64,000 nt of DNA from Scytalidium lignicola (GCA_002812745.2 NCSJ02000151.1:1-64000); one strand, 5' to 3'; positions 21,301 through 34,143 are shown, counted from the first letter of the stretch. The notes: a model not told the origin generated them from the sequence alone. Translations and numbers: made by a program.

Positions 21301-24300
21301 AACAAAGGTGATGGAGATGACATAGATGATGCAAAGTTCGCTGCATCCGCACCTGCACGTGACGCTCAAGATGACTTTGGAGATTCGAAGTCAGGTAAAA
21401 AGAAGAAGAAGAGCAGTGGCGGTTTTTTTAGTTTCATCACTTCAAAATTTGAAACAAGTTTGGGGACTAATGACGCTGATGACGCTAATGACCTAAAATC
21501 TACAACTAATGACTCCAAAGACCTGGAAAACGGCAATAAGCAGTCTCTACTGGACACCTCTGTTACTACTACTCCTAATGACTTAACGAATACACCCAAC
21601 GGAAATGGGCATGACGATGGCTATGACAATGATACCCCCAAAAATGATAATGTCAGCGACGAGTCTTTTTTAGATAATGCCGACACCTTTGGCGCAGGTG
21701 TCGGCGTTGCAGGAGTTGCGACTGCGCAACATCTGTATGAAAATGCCAGTAATGCTAATAGCAATGTAACAACCGAACACCTGCACGCGAGAGACTCTGA
21801 GAAAGGACAAGTGGAGGAACAGGGCAGGAAACTCGTTCCAGAATTGGAGCGGGAGGTTATCGATCCAGAGATTACAGAAAGGCAGTTCAGGCCATCTATA
21901 GACCCTCAATACGGGGATTTACTTCCTCTTCCTCCAAGTGATCCATCAACTCCTCTTCCAGAACCACTAGACGATCTGCCCAAACTGCCAGAGAGTCGTG
22001 CGGGAACACCAGAAGATGAGAGATTAGCCTTGAAGGAGAAGGCGAATGCCATGCGAAAGGCAACTCAGCACAGCATCACGAAATCGCCGAGTCAAAGTGC
22101 TGTACCATTGAAGTTCATCATGGGTAATAGATCAACACCTTCATCACCAGCAAACGCCAAATCATTGCCCTTGACATCGACCTCGATACTCGGAGATACA
22201 CCCACATATAATCGGTCTCGACCGAGGCCTATGTCCTGGGAGAATGATACCAATGAGTATAAACCTCTGTATTTGGTAGAGACTACTCGACGAGAGTCAA
22301 CCGTCAAACAGGAGGATCCTGAGGTGGATCTACCGCGTCTGCCCCCCAGCGGAGAATCGTCTCAGACTTCTTCACAGCTTGGTGTTGAAGATGAAGAAGA
22401 GAGGCTGGAAGAGCGCTCTCTTGGCCACTACCAGGAAACTGAGCTGTCCATTGATACTGCTCTTACATCTCAAGAATCATACGGGGATGTTCTAGGCTCA
22501 CAGCAATCTACACCAAAGGCACTTGTACCTCTGAAGGATCTTGAAGGGCAAGCCTTGTCTAGCGCTGGATCTCCAGAAACTCCAAAACTTCTGAGCTTGA
22601 CAGATACTAAGCAAATATTCGATGAGCATGAGCGCAGGGAAAATGGCGATGCGAATAAAACTATTGAAGCTACTGTTGAAGAACCTCTTGTCTCTACAAT
22701 TGGATATTTTGCCTCGTCAGCAAAACATCAAATAACAGATGAGTCTTGGTTGAAGAGTTTACCCAGTAAATTGTCTATGGATGAACACCCCCCTGAGCCT
22801 GTGGTGTCTACGACGAAGGACAGAACCTCTTACCTACTCCAGACTACACCGCCATTTAACCGATTCGCGAATTTTGAAGATGACGAAGCAGATGTCGATT
22901 CACCTAGTAAACACGAACGAACCACCGTCACAAACGATGCAACCCTCACTTCTAAAGGACCTGTCAACCGTAAACTTTTTGGAGATTCGGAACCATCAAG
23001 GACTAAAGAGGAGCGTGGCGCAGAGGTCAATCTCGAGCAGAGTGCGCTAATAACCGATCCTTCGACGGTTGAGCGAGAGGAAGACATGGCATCTAGACAA
23101 TTATCTGATGTGACTGCTCCTCCTTTGCCTTCTAATAATGTTCCTTTGGAAGGCTCCGCATTTAGCGATAAAAATGAGGAGAATGTCGGGCCAACTGCTC
23201 AAGAACCAGAACCTGCTGGCTCTGCAGCAGCTCCTGGGGAGCCAATCGAGGCTACCCCAGAAGTAGAGTTCCCATTGGCTAAATCTAAAAAGGATAGGAA
23301 GAAAAATAAAAAGAAGGGCAAAGATGTCACTGGCCCATCCGCCCAAGATGATATACCCTCTACTGTTCAAGAACCTGCTCAAGATGCTAAGACTGCAGAG
23401 GATTCTTCTTTAATTGAGTCTATAGGCAAGAAAGGCAAGAAAAATATGGCCAGATCGGTCGGAATATCGGAGCTAGAAGAAAAGGTCGCTTCTGAGGAAC
23501 CTAAAGAAGACGAAGTAGGTGAGAGTGTTGTAGAGGATACAAATGAAAATCCTATAGAGGTTGTGGAATCTGTAACTCCTAATTCTAAGAAGTCTAAGAA
23601 GACCAAAAAAGGGGGCAAGCGCAGGTCAATTGAGTCTTCAGGATTGCCAGAAGAGATAGTGCCCGAGCCATCTAAAGATCGCGAAAATGAAGCAACTGTC
23701 TCAACAGATGAACCTCGACAAGTTGAAAATATCCCTGATTCCGCACTTGTTCCTTCCGAGGAAGATATGGCGGTTCTACCATCAGATACAAAGGAGACAG
23801 AAACCTCAGAGGTGTCAGAAACTGACAGCACTGTCGTTCTGAACGAGGAAGCCTCGCAGCCTGTGGATCTAGATACTACACCTCCCATTTCTGAGAATGT
23901 CAAGAAGCAGACAGCATTGGAAGCGGAAGAAGATGTGCTACCGTCAGAACCTAAGGAAACAAATATTGAAGCCATGGACCCAAGTGGAGCTGTTGAGAAG
24001 GCTGAAGACGTTCTAGATTTGGCAACCCCTTCCAAAAAGAGCAAAAAGAGTAAGAAGCGCAAATCAGTTACTATATTGGAACCGGGAAAAGAGACAGTAG
24101 CCACAGCTGATGAGCTTGCTATGGATTCTAGCAAGGAAGTGTCTGAAAAAAATGTTGATAAGGCAGAAGAGAACGACGACCCTGTGCCACCTTTGTCGAC
24201 AAACGACGAAGAGTCTACATATCTACCGGATTCGTTAGAATCAGATGAATTACCAGCTCCGACCGTTCAGGTCGCTGAAGTACCAGACTCCCCTACAGAT

Positions 24301-27300
24301 TTTAACTCGAAGAAATCGAAGAAGGAAGTCAAGCTATCTGCATCAACGCCTGAGGACTTATCCCTTCCAAATGATATGCCTGAAGCGTCTAAAGATACTC
24401 AGACTAAAGCTTTAGAGTCTAAGAAGAGCAAAAGAAAGTCGAAGAAACCTCAAGCAGAAGCTACAGATGTGGCAATATCTAAGAACGAACTAGAGACACC
24501 TCCTTCTATTGAGCAACCTGCAGATGCTGCAGAAATTCCAGGTTATATTGAGGGGTCAGAAAATCTCGGTTCCAATTTGGGCACTGAAATGATCCAGGAT
24601 TCTAAGTCTCAGCGTGAGGACTTCCTAGGAGTGCAACCGAGCGAAGATGTCACCGCAAAGGACGATGTAGAAGGCGAGCTTTCTGAGCAACTCCCTGGTC
24701 TTGAAGCAAAACAGTTCGATCTTCCTAACTCAAAGAGCAAGAAGAAGAAAAAGAAGTCAAAGAATTTGCAAAAAGAGGATGGCGTGCCCTCTCAGAGCTC
24801 GGAACAGCATGACGAATCTTCGATACAACCAGATAAACAGGTCTCAGAAACTACGACCGCCAAAGCCATCGAAGATATCTTGGTTAGGAAGAAAGAGGAA
24901 GGTTCCACTACAATCGCAACGGAATCAGAAACAATTGAAGGGAAAACGGAAGATAGTTCGTTAAGCACTATGAAAGAGGTCTCTACTGGCCCTGATACCC
25001 AAGTCCCAGATCACAAGCCACTTGAAGGAGCAGAACTATATTCTATACCTCTATCGAGTACAGTCGATGAGCAGGATCAATCTAGTTTCTATGCAGATTA
25101 TTTTCCATCTGCCGCTGTTCTTCATAGTAAATGCCCCCCCAGAAGCTCCGACAATACACAAAATATTGGGTACTTTCCATCATCTGCAGTACTTCTTCCA
25201 GTTGCTGCTGCTAGAGTTCTACTCGCAGACCCTGTTGAAGAGCGATATGCCACTAAAGAGGACCAATCCAAACATGACGTTCCTATTACTGAATCTTCCC
25301 GCATACTTCCGGCATCGGAACATGTGGAACCTCTTGCTCAACCACATACGCCTGACGATCGTTCCATGAAATATAATGAGAATCAGCTTAGCTTTGCCAA
25401 GTTATTACAGGAGGAATTCAAAACGGGAAGCAGCAGGTCAAAAAAGGGCAAAAACAGGCGGCAACACAGTCTTCCACCCTCCACAGATGTTGAGCCCGTA
25501 AGATCAAGGGCAATAGATGAAAGTACTGACAATTCCCATCCTAGAACAAGAAGCCTTTCTATTGGGCCAAATCGAGGTCAAAATGCAGAGGATACACCGG
25601 AACGTAGGGCTCTTTATAATCAAGATCAGATCGAATTTGCGCGTCAACTTCAAGCAGAATTCACATCTGGCAAAAAGCCTAGAAAAGACAAGAAAAGACA
25701 GAGGACTCCACGAGAGGCAACTGTGGAACAGGAATTCGATAACAATGAAGACTTGGGAGAACAGCAGCGCTTGCTTTCATTATCTGCACCTGGAATTTCG
25801 GAACCAGTCAGTGCTGCTGGAATGGACTCCGCTAACCAAGATACCTCCAGCGGAGGCCTTGCTGTGGGCTATAGCGAGGAACAGCTGCAGCTAGCGAAAC
25901 AATTAAAGGATGAATTTAGATCAGGCACTAAAGAATTGAAAAAAGGCAAGAAGGGCAAAAAAGGTCAGCAACGAAATATAGGTATGGAAGAGACCTCTGA
26001 GATTGTTAGCATGGATCAGGATGAAGGATCTCCTAGAGCAACGGTAGAAGATGAGACACAAAAGTCTCCGATGGAAGAAGTAACTGAGGAGCCTTCTGTC
26101 GGTGCTTCTGAAGAACTTATTAACCAGCCCATAAAGGGCAAGAAGGGGAAGAAGGGAAAGAAGGGACAGAAGAACGCACAGTCCGAGCCCGAAGAAGAAT
26201 TAGTCGGTCGGCTAAATGAGGATACTGGTCCTATACGACCTGCTGGTGAAGAGATCTCTACCCCCGAAGATTCTATCCCAGAGACTGTAGAAAGTCTCAT
26301 TGATGAGACTCAAGACAAATCTGGTATTAGAAGAAAAAAGTCAAAGAAGGAGAAAAATAAAAACCAGAGCAAATCACCCTCCGCACCTTCCGAGACCCAC
26401 CAGAATGAGGCCGAAAATATCAGTTCTACTAAGCCAGAAATTCTCCCAAATCCAGAGCCAGAAAATGACCAAGAAACAGCAGGGCCTGACAGCTTCTTAG
26501 AGACAGAGACATCAACAAAAAGAAGGGAAGAGAGTAAAGCCATCGGATCTGAGGCCTCTGGCAGAAAATCTGAACTAGAAGTTGATGCCTCACAAATACG
26601 AGCCATTGATCCTGATTCTGTACTCGATACTGCTCGCGCTTCACCGGAAGAAACTAATGATAGCTTCGAGCTACCGCTCAAGGAGGACAAGGAAAAGCAA
26701 GCAGATCTTCAGTCCGCGGCTTCAGACAATGGAAAGGAATCACACACTCCCCTTTCAGAACTGGGACAATTGGACGAGACCCCTAAACTGGATACATCAA
26801 CAACTGTAGGAGAACCGGAACAAGAAGTCATGTCACCCAAAAAATCTAAGAGAGAAAAGAAGAAGAAGAAACAAGATCTTAAATCTAATTTTGACGATAT
26901 AGCAGAGCAGGAGACTAGAGAGGTTGTACCAGAACTGAAATCTTCCGATATTTCTACCCCCCTAGCCGATGGCGATAGAGACCTGCCCGAGACGCCCTCN
27001 AAAAAAGATGTCTAAGAAGGAAAAGAAAAGACAAGAAGACTTGCTTCGATCTATGAATTTCAATGACATTCCTGACACCGAAGAAAAGCAAACTCCTATT
27101 GAAGAATCATCTAAAGCAATAGCTGTGGAGGATATTACTGCTTTTGCTACTAAGTCTCCTGAGCAAGATAAGGAATCCGGACAAAATGAGAACAGCCAAA
27201 TTGATGCTCTCACTCCAGAAGTAGAAGAGGCACAAATTGAAACTATAGATGCAAATTTCGATAGCCAAACAAAAGGTTCTGAGGCTGTTGATGAAATCAA

Positions 27301-30300
27301 TTCAGAGGAGTTAACCTCCATGCTGGGGCAGCCCGATATCATACCTATTAGCCATGAAACAGGGGAGGATGTTTCTGCTACCGACAAAGTCATTACTGAA
27401 GTTTCTCCTAATACTGCAGCTCTTTCAACTGCTGAATCTTCTGAGACTCCTGAGACTCCTGCCACTGCTGAGGTTACTCTGACTACTGATACGCCTTCAA
27501 CTACTGAGGCTGAAGTTAAGCGGTCTGAGGATGACTTTGAGGATGTTACCCTATCGAGAAAGAAGTCGAAGAAGTCAAAAAAGAAACAACGGTCTGCTCA
27601 AAGCGCTGATCCAGAAGAGACATATTTAGCATCTGAGCCTCCGGCACCCATTACCGAACCTCCCTCGACCGCCTTAGAGCAGTTGTCACCGCTTGATGAA
27701 GCACAAGGCACTACCCGCCAAATTGAATCTGTCGAGCCAACTGCACGTGAGACCACTCTAGTTTCTGAGACTCCTGAGCAGCAAATTATCGAAGAAATCG
27801 CAGAAGAGTCTGCCGACCACTCTACCATTGTGAAGAAAGTGGGGTCTAAAATAGAAAAGCAAAAGCGCAAAGGCCGCAGTAGTGATAAGAGCGATACTTT
27901 TAGCCAGGAAATTCCGGTTGATTCAGCAACTGACCTAGTCTCTCCTCGAGGAGAAGTGCATCTATTAACTATTGAGAAGACTGATGATATGGTAAACCCA
28001 ACTGAGCATGAAATAAATCCGACCGACAAATCTCCAACTAAGTCAGCCATTGATGAAGAAGAGAAAGAACCTGAAAATGAACTTGAGTTCGCTGTCGACA
28101 AGAAATCGAAAAAGAAGAAAAAGAAGCTTAGAGGAGTTACAAATATAAGCGGCGAGTCTTCTAGTATTGCAACTCCCCAAGAATTGGCAACGGAACCTGT
28201 CTCTGTAGAGGAACCCAATATCTCAGAGAATTTGCCGGAAATCCAGGGCACAGAACCAATGCAAATTGAAACCGAACCAATCACCTTAGATGTCCTTGAT
28301 GGTAAGGGACATCCTGGAATTGTGGATGAGCAATTACAGTCCGCATACAAATTCCCAGAACTCGAGACAGAAAAGGTTGATGAAGTGGAGTTCATCCAAC
28401 CATCTCAAGTTGATCCTGAACTCGGAATAGCCGTGTCGGATTCTTACAACTCCCCCGATCGTTTGAAAGAGGTGCCTACTGAACCTCATGCATCAGAAAG
28501 ACTTGTCATAAACCCTGAACAGGCGGAACCCAAGGACTTTCCAGGAACTGACAACATTCTCAAAACCGCAGCCACTCTTACTGAAGACCCATTACCAAAG
28601 GATGCAGACGTTGAGCCTATTGATGAATTACCTACCTATAACCGTAAGCCCTCAAAGAAAGAAAAGAAGAAACAGCAGGCAGCAGCTCGTAATTCATCAT
28701 ATTTGGCTGATGCAGTGATTACTGATGAAGCGACTGAGAATTTAGGGGAAGAAAGGAATTTGGACCTTGAAATGGCGAACGACCAACTATCAGCTCATCA
28801 TGAAGCATCAATTCAAGAAAGAGAGGAAGATATATCCAAAAAATCTTCTAAGAAAAATAAGGGGAGCAGAAAGCAAAATAAAGCCACTACATTACCGCAA
28901 TTCGAGGTAATTCCCGAAGCATCTAACCCGCCGCCTACAACAGGGGCTTCGGAAAATATTGATAGCCAAGAACTTGAACCAGAGAATGCAACTACAATCG
29001 ACGAGAATCTTCGATCGAAAGAGGATATAGAGGAAACTGTTTCTCAACCAGTAGCGGAGCAATTAATGAGTCCAAACCGCCGAGATAGCTTAACCAGGAA
29101 GAAGTCAAAGAAAGCGAAGGGCAAGAAGAACGATCCTTCTAAGGATACTATCCTCGATGACGATACTCTCTGGGAAGGTCCAAGGCCCGAGCCGCATGAA
29201 GAACTCAAATCCACAGATGATCTCAATCCTGACAACTTCCAGTCATCATCCACAAACACTGTCGAGCATGTGCCTAGGATATCACAAAGTAGAGACCTAG
29301 CAATAACAGAGGAGCTAAAATCAGATGCCACTCAACACCAAGAGGATACACCAATGGTTGAGCACACTGAAAGTACAGATATGCCGGTACACTCTGTTAC
29401 CATTTCAACTATACCCGAAGATTCTAAGCACGTTCTGACAAGCCCATCGAATGATGATTCGCAAAACGTAAGGGAAGAAACGGGAATCGAGCCATCTCCA
29501 GCCAATGAATCAGATCCCAATGAGCCTGTACATCTTCAAGAACTTGCAAGAACACAACAGCAGTTGAGCGACTTATCCGATAGGTCTAGTCCACCATTGA
29601 AAGAGAGCACAAATGAAAGTGAAGGTAAAGATGGAACTCCTCTTGAAGAACAAAATGCCCTTGACGGTGTTGAAGTCTCAGGAGAATCTGAGCAGTCTGA
29701 TGAGCAGTCTAAAGAGCAAGAAAATGTTGCGCCGCCAATAAATAGTGATTATGACGAACCTTCTTACACACGGAGGTTCTCTTTTGAAGAGTCATTAGAC
29801 GATGTAAACGAACCTCAGCCTGATGGAAAACGATTCTCTTTTGAGAAAGGATTACCGGACGTAGCGGACGTTCGGTCGATCAACATAGATGCCACTGCCC
29901 CAAAATCGCCAGAACTTGCCGAAGAGCAACTACCAGAAACTGAAGTACAAGGCGAGTTATCTCAGAAAATTGTGGATAGGCAGCTTACCACCGAGGACAT
30001 TCGGGCTCAGGAACCGCCAAATCAGCCTCTAGTCGATCCAATTAGTCCTGCGAAGTTTGCACTCCTTGGCACTCCTGCTCTACCATCTGTCAAAGAGGAA
30101 GACGATGCTCAAGTTGAAGCTGAAAATGTCGACTTGACACTAAAACGACATTTCCACGACTCGCAAGATCCTAACAGAGATAGTGGATTTATCACGGATT
30201 CCCCCATTCCACACCAAAATGAGTTTCCACACCTCGATGAACGTGTCAGGGATAGTGGAGTACATCTTCGAGAATGGTCGCCGGTGGCAAACGTAGCAAC

Positions 30301-32764
30301 GCGGGCAGTTCATGATCCACCTACCAGATTGTCGTCGCCCTCAGTTAGCTGGCAAGCTAGGTCTCATAAAACTCGCGAGCTAGAAAACGAAGAGATAGAG
30401 CATCAAAATAGAAAAACAGTGGAAGTGGCTGACCACCATCATTCTCCTGTCTCATCCGAAGGTCGAGCATCGAGACGGCCTCACGAAGACAAAGGTATCG
30501 CTAGACTCCGTAGAACTCCTACAATAACATCCTCCCAGCAACAAGATAAGCGGTCGAGGCATGAAAAGGCTCATAGTCCAGACACTCGACAGTTGCAGGA
30601 CGACAAAGGAAAATCCGATCTTCATCGCAACCCTACGATCAGAGAGCCACACAGATCCCCACATCTGGGGCATGAAAAGTCTGGCAATCTTGGGATAACA
30701 GAAAGTTCCGCTCCTCGAACACCAAAAACCAAAGAATATGCTGAACTAGACCGATCACTCCCAATGGCTCAGAAACCACACAGCGGCATTGATTTTGCGA
30801 CGGCAGCCGGCGCTGGACTTGCAGGAGCCAGCATCGCAGCTGGTATTGCTGCATCACAGGCCAGACATTCTGGAAGTGATGAATGGCGACCTGATAGTGC
30901 GCAGAGTTCTCAGAGTCGACGGTCAGCGAACACGAACCGACTGAGGACCCCGGATCCCAAGTTGCGGCCGGAGAGCGTCGGGAGCAGCCGCTCGCTTTCG
31001 TCGGGAACGCCTCCGCTCCGCCGTAGCGACCGACGGGTTAGCGGTGACCTCAGGTCGCTGAGCCAACAGAGCCAGCGCAGCAGCCAACACAGCAAGTCGG
31101 ACCTCGCTAAAGAGGCGGCCGTCACCCCAACCCCAACTCTCCACCCTGCCAATCCCACCGCCAACGAAGGCCGTGTCCGCACAAAGGACATGGCTGATGT
31201 CTATGTAAGTCCCCATGATAGTTATCAACTATCTCGATCTCTTCTTCGTGACAGTGCACTGACCGTTATCCAGGATGGATTCGGCGAGGGCCGCATCGGC
31301 TCGCCGCGGTCGCCCACTCGACCTCCAAGCATGCGGCGGCGACAGAGCCTGCAAGTCCTAGATCTCGAAGCAAGGGTCGATCAATTAGCCAGAGAAAATC
31401 GTATGCTCACGGAGGCAAATACACAGGCAGAAACCAGCTTGAGGTTGACACAGCGTGCGGCTGCCGATTTGGCAGATCGAGATGCCGAGATCGATAGCCT
31501 TAAAGCAACAATCAACTGGTTGCACGCAGAAGTCACTCGGCTCTCGGAAGTCAACGATGGTCTAACAAGCGCAAATGTCACTTTGGGAAATCAAGAGAAT
31601 GATCGCTATGGGGCTCTTGAAAGACAGCACGCGGAGACTAGCCGGGAGCTAGAGGAGATGCGTGAAGCGCATCATAATCTAGCGACTGGTATGGATGGAA
31701 TCGTCGCCAACCAGGTTCAAACAACTACGGAAGAAAAAGATAATGAGATCGCTCAGCTACGCGCCGAACTAGAAGCGGCAAAGGAGACTATCCGAGAAAT
31801 GCAACAACAGATTCTCGAAGCGAAGCCAAATGACAGCGAGTTCTTGACTGTCAGAGATGAAGATTACTTTGACTTGGCATGCCAACAACTCTGCCAACAT
31901 GTTCAGCAATGGGTCCTGCGATTCTCCAAGTTTTCGGACATGAGAGCTTGTCGTCTAACCAGTGAGATCAATAACGACAAAATTATTGATCGCCTAGACA
32001 ATGCAATCTTAGACGGCTCGGATGTCGACAGCTATCTTGCTGATAGGGTGAGGCGCCGCGATGTATTCATGTCAATGACAATGACAATGATATGGGAATT
32101 TGTCTTCACTCGCTATCTCTTCGGCATGGACCGAGAGCAGAGACAAAAGTTGAAATCCGTCGAGAAGTTACTTTCAGAAGTTGGCCCACCAGCCGCTGTT
32201 CATCAATGGCGCGCAACCACATTAACCTTGCTGTCAAAACGTGAAGCCTTCCGTCAGCAGCGCGTGAAGGATACCGAAGCGGTGGTGAATGAGATACTAA
32301 AGAGCCTCTTCGCGATACTACCACCTCCAAGTCATCTTGAGGAGCAGATCCAACATCAACTGACGCGTGTCATGAGAGCTGCAGTAGATCTATCAATAGA
32401 GATGCGAACTCAGCGAGCAGAATACATGATGCTTCCACCTCTCCAACCAGAGTACGACGCCAATGGCGATCTAGCTACCAAAGTTACTTTCAACGCAGCA
32501 CTCATGAATGAGCGTAGCGGCAATACCCTATCCAATGAAGAGCTTGAAGCACAAAATGCTGTTGTGCGAATCGTTCTGTTCCCACTCGTCGTTAAAAAGG
32601 GCGATGATAGTGGTGCAGGCGATGAAGAGATTGTCGTCTGCCCTGCTCAAGTGCTAGTGGCTAATGATAGACCAAGAAGAGTGGTCAGTGGAGAGAGTAA
32701 TGACAGTTCCATGCACAATAACTCTAGAATTAGCATGCAAAGTGGCATGCCGGCGGATATTTAG
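15399..32764 (+). CDS. Giant Leashin-type Woronin body tether ('involucrin repeat' protein)
   Basis: One gene of about 5787 codons, split into three apparent frames only by surplus N characters at 19998 and 27000. Removing each N restores a continuous frame through repeated motifs, and the total is exactly 5788 codons with the stop. The N-terminus (residues 1-120) is basic and Ser-rich and carries S-V-N-S-D-L-A-Y-G-T-G, which I associate with Leashin. The middle is disordered, with acidic repeats (about 1100-1390), a five-copy S-K-K-E-Q-K-K-R-A-K repeat (about 1527-1810) and some 25 K-K-S-K-K clusters up to about residue 4570. Gly/Ala-rich hydrophobic segments lie near residues 427, 731, 1021, 2097 and 5130. 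A coiled coil (about 5311-5480) and a conserved globular C-terminal domain (about 5487-5764) finish it. Known role of the family: anchoring Woronin bodies to the cell cortex or septal pore. A probable in-frame intron is at 31205-31273. The name rests on size, architecture and N-terminal pattern. Confidence 0.75.
18700..19560 (+). repeat. Degenerate acidic repeat inside Leashin
   Basis: A short unit of roughly 15-20 residues recurs about a dozen times, with the pattern (S/P)-(R/H)-(D/N)-x-V-(V/A)-x-(D/P/N)-x-E-(D/N) followed by Glu/Pro/His-rich spacer. It is diverged in both protein and DNA. It precedes the Lys-rich repeats and is strongly acidic. Confidence 0.6.
19975..20835 (+). repeat. Five-copy Lys/Arg-rich repeat of Leashin
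   Basis: The motif L-S-K-K-E-Q-K-K-R-A-K-A-A-Q-R-Q-S-S, or a close variant, starts near 19979, 20167, 20362, 20562 and 20775, a period of about 190-215 bp. Each basic motif is followed by an acidic, Val/Pro/Glu-rich spacer. The first copy carries the stray N at 19998; alignment with the other copies shows the N is surplus. Confidence 0.85.
20930..29140 (+). repeat. Array of K-K-S-K-K clusters with acidic spacers
   Basis: By eye about 25 short clusters of the type (S/P)-K-K-S-K-K-x-K-K occur, for example near 20940, 21070, 21396, 23285, 23585, 24030, 24310, 24420, 24735, 25940, 26130, 26325, 26850, 27005, 27560, 28105, 28660, 28840 and 29095. They are separated by 60-250 acidic, Ser/Thr/Pro-rich residues. 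The array gives alternating charge over some 2700 residues. Confidence 0.8.
25375..25965 (+). repeat. Three-copy helical motif in Leashin
   Basis: Three segments share the pattern (N/E)-x-(Q)-(L/I)-x-(F/L)-A-(K/R)-x-L-(Q/K)-x-E-F-(K/T/R)-(T/S)-G followed by a Lys-rich tail. They lie near 25377, 25617 and 25875 (residues about 3325, 3406, 3491), roughly 240-260 bp apart. Each could form one short amphipathic helix. Confidence 0.7.
31205..31273 (+). other. Probable 69-nt in-frame intron in Leashin
   Basis: A GTAAGT donor after G-T-C-T-A-T, a CTGAC branch-like motif near 31259 and an ATCCAG acceptor enclose 69 nt (23 codons) with no stop codon. Splicing joins D-V-Y to D-G-F-G-E-G. Retention leaves the frame intact, so translation alone cannot decide it. 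Confidence 0.65.
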
Positions 32765-34143
32765 ATGGGAAACAAAACATTGCAATTGGGAGTCTGTTTT
32801 TAGTTTATAGGGTCTGCAATATTGGAAAAGGCGTTTGGGGTTATCTCATGACTTCATGCCTTTTATATGTTCNTTTTTGTACGTTCTTAACTCTTGCTTT
32901 CTCATTGAGATGTTATGCATTGATATTATTTTACNAAAAATTTTCTGCTACTTATCCTGTGATATAAGCCAGTGTATGTTAATCAATGTAACTTTTAAGT
33001 TTATTACTTTTAATTTGAGACATCCAGTGATTATTGATGTATTAAATGGGGCCACTAAGTGAGCAGCTTGGCTTCCCTCCATCAAGAGTGGTATGAATTA
33101 CTATGGCGAAATGTCAAGTGAGGTCCCGTGACCATGGAACTCCTCGAGGCTGGGTGTTGGAAAGACAAGAAAATCCTAAGGTACTCATATCTACAATGCC
33201 CTTAACTTGATTACCCTGATTCAAAGCATATTCTAAGTACTTGTCAACACCTTATCAGACACATATGTTACTATTTGACACCACCTCCACGAGGACCCCC
33301 TATCCGCGCAACGTCCTGCGACAACCATCCCACCAGCAATCACCGCATTTCGAGAAAACCTAACATTCGAGATTTCCATAAGCACAACATCCCAAGAATC
33401 GGGGGCAATTCAAATAGGCAAAGTGCTGTGGCAGTGAGGGTTGTGCATCAGACTGGGCCGTCCCTTATCTCCAGCACTCCCCCCTTTTGGCCTTAGCGCA
33501 TCATCAACGGACCAGGGTACTGATAACGTCCAACGCCTCGAGAGGACCTGATTGACTGGTGCATCCAGGAAGTCCCCTCTATTCCTCAAATCTGCATCGG
33601 AAGATTTTTTTGAGTTCAAATAATCTGTGGCTTATCCTTTGGCGTTGCCGTCCTTAGATCTGACGGTTGGGATCCATGCAAGTGCAGATGGGGTGGTGAA
33701 CCGTGATATAATTAGTGGCGCTCTGGATGATGGCTATTTTGACGTCATGTCTAGCAGAACAGTTAGGTGTTTCGAACTTTGGAATATTCTGAATGGTGAT
33801 AGCTGATGTCTGTGTGAATAAGGTAACGTGAGTGTGTGAGCTAGGATTCTGATATTGTTGATACTGAAGTATACTTGTACCTCTCTTCACGTGAATATAG
33901 GGTCAGATGACAAGTATCAGAACGAGATCTTGAAACAATAATAAATGTATATCCGATATACTAAAAGTGGTCGCTTGACAAGTATGCTTCGCTCCCGTGA
34001 ATAAAAATGAACCAGGCCCCTTTTTTTGTAACAAGTCGCTCCATAAACCCACCAACTCCTTGCTGTACCTTGCTATTCAAACATAAATTGCCAACTCACC
34101 CCGTCCCTAAATACCATCGAATATTACAGCGCGGGTAAGCTCA
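32765..34143. other. Convergent intergenic region, no gene seen
   Basis: 3' flanks of the Leashin gene (+) and the ammonium transporter gene (-). AT-rich, with stray N characters at 32873 and 32935 next to T or A runs and a CACGTG near 33888. No supportable gene. Confidence 0.5.

Noticed and set aside
23379..24134. Long antisense open frame (251 codons) within Leashin
   Set aside because: Low-complexity Ser/Val/Thr sequence complementary to Glu/Lys-rich repeats; a composition shadow, like the other antisense frames at 20-29 kb.
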